Below are positions 29,855 through 45,100 of a stretch of 64,000 bases of DNA, piece by piece. Within the stretch, counting starts at the first letter, position 1, and each line of letters opens with the position of its first letter. Location of the stretch: the NCBI RefSeq assembly GCF_035594125.1, contig NW_026973701.1:678501-742500 (forward strand). The letters are read 5' to 3'. The notes below the pieces were generated by a model. The model was not told where the DNA came from. It ran no database searches and worked only from the letters and a program-made list of their open reading frames with translations. The position numbers were made by a program, and so were the translations under genes. This DNA comes from Scylla paramamosain (Eukaryota > Arthropoda > Malacostraca > Decapoda > Portunidae).

Positions 29855-30155
29855 CATTAAGAAATCACTAGTCAGGAATAAAGCTGTCATTTCCTGACCT
29901 GTGTTGCCTTTACCACTCACATCTTCATCCAGAACACTGTTAAAAATTACTTCCATGGACACAGGAAAGAGAGAAGAGGTTGTTAGTATTGTCATTCCTA
30001 CGAAATTACTAGTCAGGAATAAAGCTGTCATTTCCTGAGCTGTGTTGTGTTGCCTTCACCACCAACGTCTCCATTCAGAACACTGTGAAGCATTGCTTCC
30101 ATGGACACAGGAAGTAGAGAATAGGAAGTTAATATTGTCCTTTCTTTGTTATAGA
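29855..30155. repeat. tandem repeat of about 145 bp, two copies
   Basis: Copy 1 about 29858-30000 and copy 2 about 30003-30150 share ACTAGTCAGGAATAAAGCTG, TCATTTCCTGA, CAGAACACTGT and TTCCATGGACACAGGAA. The second copy carries small indels. Flanking 29446-29854 shows nothing recognisable. Confidence 0.85.
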
Positions 30156-30352
30156 ACTTTATTTGTACAATTGCATTAAACCTTTTTATCGCTACAGTCA
30201 CCTTTCGCTGGCATTCCAAACACTGCTGTTCACGGGGGAAGTTTTCTCATATTAGTGTTCTGTCCGGAAGGTCTACAATTTGACACCGCTTCCTGGGATA
30301 ATTTCTTACGTAAATATATGTCTAGTTATTTGTACAGGAGATTCCAATAATG

Positions 30353-30354
<2 letters not shown>

Positions 30355-30431
<77 letters not shown>
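30355..30431. repeat. (GA)n microsatellite
   Basis: Pure GA run of about 77 bp. Nothing recognised in 30432-30690. Confidence 0.97.
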
Positions 30432-30434
<3 letters not shown>

Positions 30435-30697
30435 ACGGGGTGAGTGAAAGAGGATGTAGAGAGAAGGGAATATGTTTCTAAGGAAAGCATCTTTTCAAAC
30501 TGTGACGAGCGTCTATTGGTTGTGATGGAAGCAATTTGTGCCTTTTAGTATGTGTGATTCTTTGTTTTTTTTTTTCTTTTTCTTTAATTGGTTCGCCTGA
30601 GGTACGTTTTTGTATTAGCTGCAGGTGTTTATGTCTTGTTTGTGTTTACAGACTGATTGGCTGACTGTGATTCTTATGTTTTCTTCCTCATATTCCT

Positions 30698-30727
30698 GTG
30701 TGTGTGTGTGTGTGTGTGTTTTTGTGT

Positions 30728-30790
<63 letters not shown>

Positions 30791-30799
30791 CCTCATACT

Positions 30800-30840
<41 letters not shown>

Positions 30841-30913
30841 AAAAATAATTTATTCATTCTACAGTGAAAAAAAATACATGAAACATACATCAGTGTTATT
30901 ACTACTACTACTT

Positions 30914-30981
<68 letters not shown>

Positions 30982-30985
30982 CACC
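30698..30985. repeat. microsatellite cluster (GT)n-(GA)n-(CA)n-(ACT)n
   Basis: (GT)n 30698-30718, (GA)n 30729-30786, (CA)n 30800-30838, (ACT)n about 30898-30967. Confidence 0.97.
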
Positions 30986-31309
30986 ACTACCACCAATACC
31001 CCAGTAACACTTGTAATACAAACCCCAACAAACAACAACTCTCTTCACTACACTACATCAAAAACCCACAACACACAGTGGAGATAATCAAGTCTCCCAG
31101 GTCACAGCTTAGCCAATACTCACCCCTTGAATTTAATCCCTGATGGTCGGAAGCTTCGCCCATCGCCACGCGCCTCGCCCTTCATAAAACTGGGAATGGT
31201 GACAAAAAGACCGATAACTAGAGAGGGCAGGGATTACCGTCATTAATGCTACTGGGCTGGAAACAATAGGGAGGGCGGTATCTTGATTGTTGGCAAGGTG
31301 GTTAATTTG

Positions 31310-31815
31310 ATGGAGGAAAGATTGGATTAGGTGGGAGAGAGCAGACAGTGGCCTGTTTGTTTACGAGTAGTCGGGTGAAAGAGACTGGCTAACTATTGAG
31401 TGTGGTTAAGTAGAGTGAACAGAGGAGACTAGCTGGGTGGAGGAGAGTACACCTAGTAAATTAGTTGGGATAGGAAAGACATTATCCATTGAAGTGGAAG
31501 AGAGGAGAAATACTAGGTACCTAATTAAAAAAAAAAATGCCTGTTAAAAAGGTGAGACAAAGGAGACATTACCTCGTTACATGGAACATAAGGGAAAGTA
31601 GTTAGTTAGGATAGAAGAGACAGTGAGTGGGTAGTTAGATGGGATACAGGAAGGTGGTCAGTTGATTAGATGGGATAAAGGAGAACATGGCTCTTTAATA
31701 TTTTGGACAGTTACTTGTGAATTAAGTGGAACGAAAGAAACAATGGCTAGATAATTAATTGGGATAGAGGAGAACGTATTTGAATAGTTATGTGGAATAG
31801 GTTAGACCGTGGTGT
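31310..31815. repeat. degenerate repeat of about 50-60 bp
   Basis: Recurring GGCTAGNTAATTAGTTGGGA / ATAGAGGAGA motifs at irregular spacing (for example near 31430, 31460, 31600, 31650, 31750). Copies are strongly diverged. 30990-31310 holds nothing recognised. Confidence 0.55.
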
Positions 31816-32400
31816 GTTGTTAGCAGAAGTGTTACATGAGGAAGAAAGAAACGAGTAGGAAGAGAAGTTAAAAGTATAAAGGGATAATGTGGGAAGAAGA
31901 AAAGAATAAGTAGGAGAAAGAGAAGGAAAAATATATAAAAAGTAAAGAAACCTCTAACAATTAGCAGAAATATTATATGAGAAGAGATAAAAACATATGA
32001 AGAGAAGCTCACAGAATGGCAGAGTAGCGCATGATGGAGAAAAAATATATATAATTAGGAAGAGAAGGAAGAGAAGAAGAACAAAAATACATAAAAAAAG
32101 AATAAATAAATAAATAAAACCTGTGGCAAGGCACACTGGATGCAGCTGGACAAATTCACGGAACTGCAACAGAATCCACAGCAACATTGCAACCATTATT
32201 TACCTTCCCTTTATGCCCACGTGGGAATGTATTGAAGCTGAGACGATGCAAAGGAAAAAGGAAAGTAGTATTCCATATGTAGATTGATTCCACAAGTTGT
32301 GGTGCGCGAGTGTTCATTCCTGGGTGACCATGAGGCGACCAGCGCTGAGAGAGGAGTCTTTATTGAACCTCCTAGGCGAGAAGCGACCGAGGTACAAAAG
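31815..32400. other. no gene recognised
   Basis: A-rich + strand; frames on the - strand are low-complexity Phe/Leu. Confidence 0.5.
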
Positions 32401-32960
32401 AGAGGGCGGTGAAGGACGCGTGTTTGTGTACGTTTCCAGCAACAACGTGGAGGTTCAATTATAATGTGATGCCATAAGAGGGTTTAGAGTTTGTAGGATG
32501 TTGGATTTAACGATGTTTATGTTTGTTTTTATTTTATCATCTGTGTGAAGGTAGTGACACGTGTGCTTGTATGTTGACAGTAATGATGCTTCTGCTTCAT
32601 TATAAACTGAATGACACACCAGGATTTAAAGTTCATAAGATAGAGGATTTTACTATTTTATTTATTTATTTATTTATTTTTTTTTTTATTGTCTGTGTGA
32701 AGTAGTGTGACAGTAATACGTGTTGTATGTTAGCAGTGATAAGGCATGTGTTTCATTATAAGCTGGATAACACAAGAGGATTTAAAGTTTATAAGATGTA
32801 AAATTTTTGCGTTTTCATTGCCAAGGAATCAAAAAATCATCTGAGTGTATCCAAGGACACGTTGTCTGATACGCTTTCACGAATAACACATCCGTTTCCT
32901 TACAGTCTGGAGAACATAAATGTTAGTGTTCATAAGAAGTGTTTTTTATAATCAAGTAGT
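32400..32960. repeat. degenerate repeat of about 160 bp
   Basis: Three or more diverged copies share ATCTGTGTGAAG.TAGTG, TGTATGTT.RCAG, TTTCATTATAARCTG and GGATTTAAAGTT.ATAAGAT (near 32480, 32640 and 32800). Confidence 0.65.
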
Positions 32961-33144
32961 TCAAGATTTTTTTATATTTATTTATTTTATTTTATTTTAT
33001 TTTATTTATTATTTTTTTTTTTTTGTAAGATGGGCACTGGTGAAGAGCAACAAAGGCAGAAACAAAGGCCCATTCATATGCCAGTCCCTTAAGAAAATTA
33101 TTGAAAATATAATCCAGAATTGGAGGATGTGTCTTGAAACATAT

Positions 33145-33430
33145 CTCCTCAAAGACATTCATTCATGGGGAGTGTGGCGTAACAGAAGCAGGCAGGCAGC
33201 TCCAGAGTGGTTATGTCTCCTCAAAGACATTCATTCATGGGGAGTGTGGCGTGACAGAAGCAGGCAGGCAGCTCCAGAGTGGTTATGTCTCCTCAAAGAC
33301 ATTCATTCATGGGGAGTGTGGCGTGACAGAAGCAGGCAGGCAGCTCCAGAGTGGTTATGTCTCCTCAAAGACATTCATTCATGGGGAGTGTGGCGTGACA
33401 GAAGCAGGCAGGCAGCTCCAGAGTGGTTTC
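33145..33430 (+). repeat. 72-bp VNTR, four copies
   Basis: Near-perfect units starting CTCCTCAAAGACATTCATTC; only copy 1 differs (GTAACAG for GTGACAG). The period is a multiple of three, so frames stay open across all copies (24-residue repeats), but there is no evidence of a gene. Confidence 0.96.
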
Positions 33431-33879
33431 AGCCTGGGACACTTGTTCTGGTACGTTTTCAGTAACATTGTGATCTGGATGCCACTAAGGGATTTAAGAT
33501 TTGCGATATATTTTCTTCCATCATGGAGTTATAAATTATATGGAGTTAAACATCCGCTATGATTTACTACATCTTTGTTATATTCTGACTAATTATAAAG
33601 GATTTGTTCTACGGATTCCGGCTAAAGGATGTGAGGAAGTTCAGAAATTTATTGTGCAGAAAGGATTAAACGCTTTCTTTCTTCAATAATGCGAGTGTCC
33701 TCACGCGGCACAAAGTTGATGAAGCAAGTGAAGCACAGTGCTTGTTAAACTACCACTGCAATCATGAAATCCTTCACAAGAGGAATAAGACAGTAATTAG
33801 GCTGTTAGTGCTGAGGCATTAGGGGGCTTCAGCTAAAGGTGGTGTATAGCTAAAGGTGGTGGTCAAGAAAATTAGAATC

Positions 33880-34500
33880 ATGAAAAGAGTTCCAGAGTTT
33901 GCCACTGAAAGAGGTGAAATAGTGGACATTTTTTTTTAAATTCTTGCGTTAGTGAGTTGAACAGTCAATTAATAAGAATAAAATGAAAGTTATTAGGTAT
34001 GTGAAAACACGATATCTCTTGCATTAATAAAGCGGACATTATAGGATCAAGATAAAAAGATGAAAATCGTTGAGAGATGGAAATTCAACATCAGACAGAG
34101 AATTCTTAAGTTTGCCATTGAAAGGTGAAAGAGTAAATATACCGGTGAACTCTTGCGCTAGTAAGGTGCACAGAATATAGGTAGAAATAAGCAGAAAATC
34201 ATAGGGCTGTGGGAATACAGTATCAAGCAGAATTCCTGAGTGTGCTAGTGAAAGATGTGAGAGTCAAGATACTGCTTAACTCTTGCATTAGTAAGATGGA
34301 CAGAATAAGAATAAATACAAAGCCGGAGGGACGTGGAAATAAGATGCCAAAGAGAACTCCTGAGTGTGCCAGTGACGGAGTGAATACATTGTTCAACTCC
34401 TGCATTAGTAAGGTGGACAAAATAACAACAGACATAAACTCTTAGTAATATGCAAGTAAGAGATCAGACAGGGAATTCCCAAAGTTTATCAGTGAAAGAA
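33880..34500. repeat. degenerate repeat of about 120 bp, about five copies
   Basis: Copies near 33890, 34098, 34228, 34352 and 34470 share RGAATTCCTGAGTKTGCCAG, TGAAAGA and AACTCTTGCATTAGTAAGGT, then GGACAGAATA. Early spacing is irregular. 33431-33880 shows only faint similarity to these blocks. Confidence 0.7.
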
Positions 34501-34959
34501 GCCGCTCATGTTAACACACCAATCATTGCTTTCTGAAGAGGAATAACTACCACAAGGAAATCAGTGCAACCCTCACTGACGAGCTTAAGCCGTTTTTTTC
34601 AAATATAAAGGTCAGTTTGTGAGTGGAAAGCACACCTCAGGCGGCTCTCTCTTAACTGATGGGGCGAAGAAGATTACTGACTCACAGATGTACAACAATG
34701 TGCTCTCAACTTGACAGTAAAGGAAGAGTTTACCGCTTCTAAAAAAATTGTGCTGGAATCGGATACACGTGCATCATACATTATTATAATACGTAGAATA
34801 TAGAGGCTGATTCCTAGATACATAGGCAGATCGACAGACAGATAGATACATACATACATACATACATATAAAAATAGATAGAGAGATATATAGATAGTTT
34901 AAAAGATTTCCTACACTACACAGTCACACAAGAGACACACTGCACACTACACTGCACAC

Positions 34960-34960
<1 letters not shown>
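34500..34960. other. no gene recognised
   Basis: Unique-looking; short (CATA)n near 34850. Confidence 0.5.
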
Positions 34961-34965
<5 letters not shown>

Positions 34966-35049
<84 letters not shown>

Positions 35050-35118
35050 TTAGGAAGAAGGCTATTTCTCAATCTGTAAGATAAATAAATGTTGAAGAAT
35101 TACATTTACTTTAGTGAA

Positions 35119-35190
<72 letters not shown>
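34966..35190. repeat. (GA)n and (CT)n tracts
   Basis: (GA)n 34966-35045 and (CT)n 35121-35190, complementary to each other over about 70 bp. Confidence 0.97.
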
Positions 35191-35195
<5 letters not shown>

Positions 35196-35640
35196 CACTT
35201 TATGATATCTTCCCCTTATTCGTTGTTCATGTTATCTCCTCTTTTTTTCCTTTCTTCAACTTTTGTCGTATCCTTTTCCTTTTTATCAATTATCCCTCAT
35301 TGTTTCCCTTCATCACTTTTTCTCCCAATCCTTCCTTTATTATTTTCCCCCCTCCCTCCCTCCCTCCCTCCCTCCTTTCTTTTTTTCTTCCTTTCTTTTC
35401 TTACTTGCTTATTTTCATTCCCTCTCCATTATTTTAATATTATCATTTTTCCTCCTCCTCCTCTTCCTGCTCCTCTTCCTCCTCCTCCTCCTCCTCCTCC
35501 TCCTCCTCTTCCGCCTCCTCCTCTCCCCCTTCAAACATGACATTAATACTGTATTTTCTTTCCAACGAGATCAGCTTTTTTTTTTTCCGCTAAGAGTAAT
35601 TTCTCCATTTTCTATGAAGACCGACTAGGGGTAACGTTTT
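35190..35640. other. pyrimidine-rich sequence, no gene
   Basis: CCTCC/CTTCC runs (35346-35375, 35450-35530). Open frames are low complexity. Confidence 0.7.
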
Positions 35641-35644
35641 CTTT

Positions 35645-35919
<275 letters not shown>

Positions 35920-36225
35920 TGATCTCTATGTAATGAAGGCTAAGTGATGAAAAAGGTCAGTGAGGTGAGAGTGCTGCTCAGGTAAACAGTCATTAACTTA
36001 ATTAACTTTGCTGCAGCGTAAATGAAGTGAAAATGTTACTTACCTGATCAATTATTGCGTATTTTTGTAGCTTGCTTTGATATTTTGCCTTGTAGATAAT
36101 AAGGTGGAGGGGCACGTGAAATTAGAAAAGAAAATATGACAATTGCTCCGCTTAAAACTTGTTAAGCTTTGTATTATTGTTCATTTGATTTTTTATTTTA
36201 CGCCAGAGGTTTATTTTCATTTTGC

Positions 36226-36400
36226 TAATTTTACGTCTAGATAAGAAGGTTAAGCAGTACAAGGAGCAGGAAATAATGTGATAATTTTACGTCTAGATAA
36301 GAAGGTTAAGGAGTACAAGGAGCAGGAAATAATGTGATAATTTTACGTCTAGATAAGAAGGTTAAGGAGTACAAGGAGCAGGAAATAATGTGATAATTTT
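36226..36400 (+). repeat. 56-bp VNTR, about three copies
   Basis: Units start TAATTTTACGTCTAGATAAG at 36226, 36282 and 36338; only one substitution seen (AAGCAGTAC / AAGGAGTAC). 35918-36225 has no recognised feature. Confidence 0.96.
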
Positions 36401-36629
36401 CTCGCCTAGAACTTGAAATGTATTCTGATTTTCATTATTTTGATATTAGTTTGTAGCTTTATTTATTTATTTTTTTTTTCCAGTGATTTACTTTAATTTT
36501 GTTATTTTAACGTATAGATGATGAGACTCAGAGATGTACGTGGGAGTGGAAAAGAATATGTAATAGAATTGTGATGTGTATTAGTCTGCTGGTGGTAGTT
36601 CACAGTGTTGTTGTGTGTCCAGTGGCAGC

Positions 36630-36671
<42 letters not shown>

Positions 36672-36790
36672 GGTGTTAAGAAGCAGTGTTGTGGTACTCA
36701 ACGCTTTCATTGCTGCTAAAAACATTGTTATTAATTACATTTACCTTCATAACATGCAGTATTCTTATTACTTTACACAACTAATACATA

Positions 36791-36850
<60 letters not shown>

Positions 36851-36968
36851 GGCATCACCACTCCACTTCATGTAACAGTTCACGGATTCTCTCACATTTT
36901 TTTCATTTTTACGATAATTTCAAAACCTCCACCTACTCTTTTCTCAATCTTTAAACATAAATATAGTG

Positions 36969-37044
<76 letters not shown>

Positions 37045-37045
37045 G
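36630..37045. repeat. (GTT)n, (ACT)n and (GA)n tracts
   Basis: (GTT)n 36630-36671, (ACT)n about 36796-36850, (GA)n 36973-37043. Confidence 0.96.
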
Positions 37046-37228
37046 AAAGAATGAAGGAGTGCATGAACTTCAAAATGTTTAGTCTCTCCCTGTCTCTCTG
37101 TGAGTCTCAATTGTGATTTTCAAGGAGCCCAGGTGATTCTGTGTTGCCTTGTGTTGTTTTGGAAGTGTTTGGCTCATCTTTGTTTTCTTTGTTTATATTA
37201 ATTCCTGTGTGTGTGTTTTGGAGGGAAG

Positions 37229-37229
<1 letters not shown>

Positions 37230-37276
<47 letters not shown>

Positions 37277-37376
37277 AGATGGTTGGTACTCTCTTCCTTG
37301 TTTGCTATTCATAAGTTTGTTTGATATTATCGTTTTGACATGAAATACGAGATTGTGTTATCTCGTATACTCACTC

Positions 37377-37413
<37 letters not shown>
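37230..37413. repeat. (GT)n and (CA)n tracts
   Basis: (GT)n 37233-37275; (CA)n 37380-37413. Confidence 0.96.
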
Positions 37414-37416
<3 letters not shown>

Positions 37417-37444
37417 CTGCGTTCATTATAATCTTAAGACTCTC

Positions 37445-37815
37445 GTGTTCTCCTGGTGACTGGATTGTCTTCGCTTCGCCTCCGAGTGGCGTGTTCTTCA
37501 TGTTCACTCCACCTCCGAGTCCCGTGTTCTTTAAAGTGTTCACTCCGCCTGCGAGTCACGTGTTCTTCATTTTGTTCACTCCGTGCTGAGTGGCGTGTTC
37601 CTCAACGTGTTCACTCCGCCTGCGAGTCGCGTGTTCTTCGTGTTCACTCCGCCTGGAAGTCGCGCGTTCTTCATCTTCACTCCAAGTTCAAGTCCCGTGT
37701 TCTTCAACGTCTCAGCCTTTCCATCGTGTTATTTTTTTATCTCCGAGTCTCGTGTTCTCTCGTGTTCTCACTCCGCTTCCGAGTCCCGTGTTCTTCGTCA
37801 CCGTTGCGGCTTCTC
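37445..37815 (+). repeat. minisatellite of about 36 bp (CGAGTCCCGTGTTCTTCA type)
   Basis: About ten diverged copies of a unit such as CACTCCGCCTGCGAGTCGCG, then TGTTCTTCAACGTGTT. GC-rich in an AT-rich neighbourhood. Unit length varies by small indels, so no frame is preserved. Confidence 0.85.
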
Positions 37816-37849
37816 AGTCGTCTTCACCTCTTTTTTGTTTTTTTCTGAT

Positions 37850-39835
<1,986 letters not shown>

Positions 39836-40200
39836 GGTTGATCCTGTAAACTCCTCATAGACGTTACGACCGCAGATCAGGGTCCATTCTAATTCCGGTC
39901 AGCTGCGGCCTCAGCGTTGCCCGTAGACGTTCAGCTGTGCTTCAGTTTACCCGAGATGTGACAGCGTGTGGACGTGGCCTCTTGACTCAGCGATGAAAAC
40001 ATAGACTGCTCCTGGACCCTTCGCTGTGGCATATATCGCACCAGCAGAACAGAAACCCAAGCGACCAACTCAACAAGGGTCAAAGAAGAAAAGTGAATTG
40101 CCTCCTGGCTGCATCAAACTTCTCCCTGGCTTCATGGATTCTACAATTTTATGATGTTCTCTTCGGAAGGAACTTATTATTAATCACTTTATAGTGACAG
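39836..40200. other. no gene recognised
   Basis: Normal-composition sequence between satellite and LINE tail; no ORF with a recognisable domain. Confidence 0.5.
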
Positions 40201-40204
40201 CAAT

Positions 40205-41745
40205 AAAAAAAAGAAAAGAAATAAAAAATAAGAAATAAGGGAAGCTGCAAGAAGCCACCAGGCTTACACGTGGCAGTTCTTGTATGAAATATACCTACCT
40301 ATTTCCACCTATCATCCCCATCCATAAACCCGTCTAATCTTCTCTTAAAGCTCCCTAATATCTTAGCACTAACAACATGATTACCGAGTACGTTCCACTC
40401 ATCTACCACTCTATTGGAGAACCAGTTTCTTCCTATCTCTTTCTTAAACCTAAATTTTTCAAGCTTGAACCAGTTATTTCTTGTTCTGTCCTGGTTGCTA
40501 ATCCTAAGAATTTTGCTTACGTCCTACTTGTTATAACCCCTATAACACTTAAAGACTTCTTTCAGGTTCCCTCTTAACCTACATCTCTCTAAAGAATGTA
40601 AATTTAAAAGTTTCAATCTCGCCTCGCAAGGAATATTCCTCATGCCCTGTATTCTTTAAGTTATTCTCCTTTGTACTGATTTTAATAGACCTATATTTTT
40701 CCTGTAATGGGGGGACTTGAACTTGACAGTGTAATCTAGATGAGGGTCTAACCAGCGCCAAATATAACTTTAATATTATTTCGGGGCTTCTACTTTTAAC
40801 ACTCATAAAAATTAATCATAATACCATATTTGTCCTGTTTCTGGCCTCTATGCATTGCCTTCCTAGACGGAGTTCAGAGCTAACTATAACTCCTAAATTT
40901 TTTTCGGTACAGTAAACATACCAGAGTTCCGTTGTTTATTGTGTACTGACTGTGTGGGTTTCCTCTACTTACGCTAATCACTTGTTGATATTAAACTGCA
41001 TTTAACATATGTCTGTCCATTAATTCATTCTATCTAAATCTGCCCGCAAGGAGACGGCATCTGATTCTGATCTAATTAATCTACCTATCTTTGTGTCAAC
41101 CGCAATTTACTAACATCACTACTAATTCCACTATCCATGTCATTGATATATATTAAAAACAACAATGGCCCTAATACTGATCCCTGTGGCATCTCACAAA
41201 TTTACATGACCCCACTCGGATTTAAAGCCATTTATTACAACTCTCTGTCGCCTGTCGCTTAGTCATGACCTTATCCATCCTAGCAGCTTCCCATCTATCT
41301 CGTGCGCCCTAACCTTTCTCAGAAGCCTCTGATGCGGTACCTTGTCAAACGCTTTCTTAAAGTTCAGATATAAAATATAACTATCACCATTATCTATTGC
41401 CTCGTACACTTTACTGTAAAAAAAAAATAACAAGTTCGTCAGGCAAGACTTTCCCTTCATGAATCCATGCTGTGACTGATTTATCAAGTCATGTTTGTCT
41501 AAATGTTCCCAAATGTTCTTCACTATTATTGACTCCATTATTTTCCCTACAACAGCAGTTAAGCTGACAGGTTTATAATTAGACGCTTAAGTTTTACCTC
41601 CTTTCTTAGAGATAGGTACTACATTAGCCTGCCTCCACATTACTGGTACCTCACCTGACTCATATGATTTCCTAAAGACAGAAACCAATGCCTTACTAAT
41701 AACCTCTGTTCCTCCTACACAAGTCCCATAGGAGGAGAAACCGGT
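40205..41745 (-). mobile_element. non-LTR retrotransposon (LINE) relic, - strand
   Basis: The A-rich tail lies at the low-coordinate end (40205-40245). Coding fragments read leftward: 41745-41587 has VISKALVSVFRKSYESGEVP, MWRQANVVPISKKG (first reverse-transcriptase block), and 41538-41263 has INQSQHGFMKGKSC, YLNFKKAFDKVPHQRLL and LLGWIRS (fingers/palm start, with YLNFKKAFDKV replacing the usual YLDFxKAFD). Frame changes and stops separate the pieces, and from 41260 to 40330 the frame is broken repeatedly. Catalytic YADD was not found intact. Same family as the fragment at 7905-8035. Confidence 0.8.
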
Positions 41746-42144
41746 GAAAATAACTCGCGAGGTGCAACAACACATGGGGGCTATCAAACAGCTCGAGTCT
41801 CCTGGTGTACTGAGTTTAATAACAGCGATTAATGAGTTTAATAACCCAAACATCTGTTTCGCCTGCCGACGTGGCAAACCCGCAGGCAACAGTGACGTGT
41901 CAGACACAGCTTATTTGTGCACCGACCTACCACCTACCCTAGCAAGCTTTCTTAATCCGACAATTAAGTAACAAGATTTTAATGTTGAAATTAAAGTGGA
42001 AACACCAGCGTGTTTCAGAAATACATGTTGGTAACTAATTAACAGCTTAGCAATGTGACCTGCTGGAATAATCATAGGATACTTGCAATCATAACGTAAT
42101 TCAGCCTGGTCCAGCCGACTCTTGCTTCTCAAAAGACCATTTTG

Positions 42145-45100
42145 ATCGATGCAGACACAACGAGATTGTTGGCTCGATGCAGCCAGAACTAGCTTCCTCC
42201 TTTGATGTAGCTACAACAAGATTGTTGCCTCGATGCAGCCACAACGAAGGGGTTGGCTCGATGCAGACACAACGAGATTGTTGGCTCGATGCAGCCACAA
42301 CGAGCTTACTCCTTCGATGTAGCTACAACGAGATTGTTGCCTCGATGCAGACACAACAAAGGGTTTGGCTCGATGCAGCCGCAACGAGATTGTTGCCTCG
42401 ATGCAGCCACAACGAAGGGTTTGGCTCGATGCAGCCACAATGAGATTGTTGCCTCGATGCAGCCACATCGAGCTTGCTCCTTCGATGTAGCTACAACGAG
42501 ATTGTTGCCTCGATGCAGCCACAACGAAGGGTTTGGCTCGATGCAGACACAACGAGATTGTTGCCTCGATGCAGCCACAACGAAGGGTTTGGCTCGATGC
42601 AGCCACAACGAGATTGTTGCCTCGATGCAGCCACAATGAAGGGTTTGGCTCGATGCAGCCACAACGAGATTGTTGCCTCGATGCAGCCACAACGAGCTTG
42701 CTCCTTCGATGTAGCTACAACGAGATTGTTGCCTCGATGCAGCCACAACGAGCTTGCTCCTTCGATGTAGCTACAACGAGATTGTTGCCTCGATGCAGCC
42801 ATAACGAAGGGTTTGGCTCGATGCAGACACAACGAGATTGTTGCCTCGATGCAGTCACAATGAGCTTGCTCTTTCGATGTAGCAACAACGAGATTGTTGC
42901 CTCGATGCAGCCACAACGAGATTGTTGCCTCGATGCAGCCACAACGAAGGGTTTAGCTCGATGCAGACACAACGAGATTGTTGCCTCGATGCAGCCACAA
43001 CGAGCTTGCTCCTTCGATGTAGCTACAACGAGATTGTTGCCTCGATTCAGCCACAACGAAGGGTTTGGCTCGATGCAGCCACAATGAGATTGTTGCCTCG
43101 ATGCAGCCACATCGAGCTTGCTCCTTCGATGTAGCTACAACGAGATTGTTGCCTCGATGCACCTACAACAAAGGGATTGGCTCGATGCAGACACAACGAG
43201 CTTGTTAATTCGATGTGTTTACAACGAGATTGTTGCCTCGATACAGCCACAACGAGATTGTTGCCTCGATGCAGTTACAACGAAGGGTTTGGCTCGATGC
43301 AGTTACAACGAAGGGTTTGGCTCGATGCAGCCACAACGAGATTGTTGCCTCGATGCAGCCACAACGAGCTTGCGCCTTCGATGTAGCTACAACGAGATTG
43401 TTGCCTCAATGCAGTTACAACGAAGGGTTTGGTTCGATGCAGACACAACGAGATTGTTGCCGCGATGCAGCCACAACGAAGGGTTTGGTTCGATGCAGAC
43501 ACAACGAGATTGTTGCCTCGATGCAGCCACAACGAAGGGTTTGGCTCGATGCAGCCACAACGAGATTGTTGCCGCGATGCACCCACAACGAAGGGTTTGG
43601 ATCGTTGCAGCCACAACGAGATTGTTGCCTCGATGCACCCACAACAAGCTTGCTCCTTTGATGTAGCTACAACGAGATTGTTGCCTCGATGCACCCACAA
43701 CGAAGGGTTTGGCTCGATGCAGCCGCAACGAGATTGTTGCCTCGATGCAGCCACAACGAAGGTTTTGGCTCTATGAAGCCACAACGAGATTGTTGCCTCG
43801 ATGCACCCATAAAGAATGGGTTGGCTCTATGAAGCCACAACGAGATTGTTGCTCGATGCAGCCACAACGAGCTTGCTCCTTCGATGTAGCTACAACGAGA
43901 TTATTGCCTCGATGCAGCCATAACGAAGGGTTTGCCTCGATGCAGACACAACGAGATTGTTGCCTCGATGCAGTCACAATGAGCTTGCTCTTTCGATGTA
44001 GCAGCAACGAGATTGTTGCCTCGATGCAGCCACAACGAGATTGTTGCCTCGATGCAGCCACAACGAAGGGTTTTGCTCGATGCAGCCACAACGAGATTGT
44101 TGCCTCGATGCAGCCACAACGAGCTTGCTCCTTCGATGTAGCTACAACGAGATTGTTGCCTCGATGCACCTACAACAAAGGGGTTGGCTCGATGCAGACA
44201 CAACGAGATTGTTGCCTCGATGCAGCCACAACGAGATTGTTGCCTCGATGCAGCCACAACGAAGGGTTTTGCTCGATGCAGCCACAACAAGATTGTTGCC
44301 TCGATGCAGCCACAACGAAGGGTTTTGCTCGATGCAGCCACAACGAGATTGTTGCCTCGATGCAGCCACAACGAGCTTGCTCCTTCGATGTAGCTACAAC
44401 GAGATTGTTGCCTCGATGCACCTACAACAAAGGGGTTGGCTCGATGCAGACACAACGAGATTGTTGGCTCGATGCAGCCACAACGAGCTTACTCCTTCGA
44501 TGTAGCTACAACGAGATTGTTGCCTCGATGCAGACACAACGAAGGGTTCGGCTCGATGCAGCCGCAACGAGATTGTTGCCTCGATGCAGCCACAACGAGC
44601 TTGCTCCTTCGATGTAGCTACAACGAGATTGTTGCCTCGATGCAGCCACAACGAAGGGTTTGGCTCGATGCAGCCACAACGAGATTGTTGCCGCGATGCA
44701 GTTACAACGAAGGGTTTGGCTCGATGCAGCCACAACGAGATTGTTGCCTCGATGCACCCACAACGAAGGTTTTGGCTCTATGAAGCCACAACGAGATTGT
44801 TGCCTCGATGCAGCCACAACGAGATTGTTGCCTCGATGCAGCCACAACGAGATTGTTGCCTCGATGCAGCCACAACGAAGGGTTTTGCTCGATGCAGCCA
44901 CAACGAGATTGTTGCCTCGATGCAGCCACAACGAGCTTGCTCCTTCGATGTAGCTACAACGAGAATGTTGCCTCGATGCAGCCACAACGAGCTTGCTCCT
45001 TCGATGTAGGTACAATGAGATTGTTGCCTCGATGCAGACACAACGAAGGGTTTTCGATGTAGGTACAATGAGATTGTTGCCTCGATGTAGCCACAACGAA

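Noticed and set aside
41744..41971. 75-codon + strand frame beside the LINE relic
   Set aside because: Overlaps the LINE edge on the opposite strand and shows no domain.
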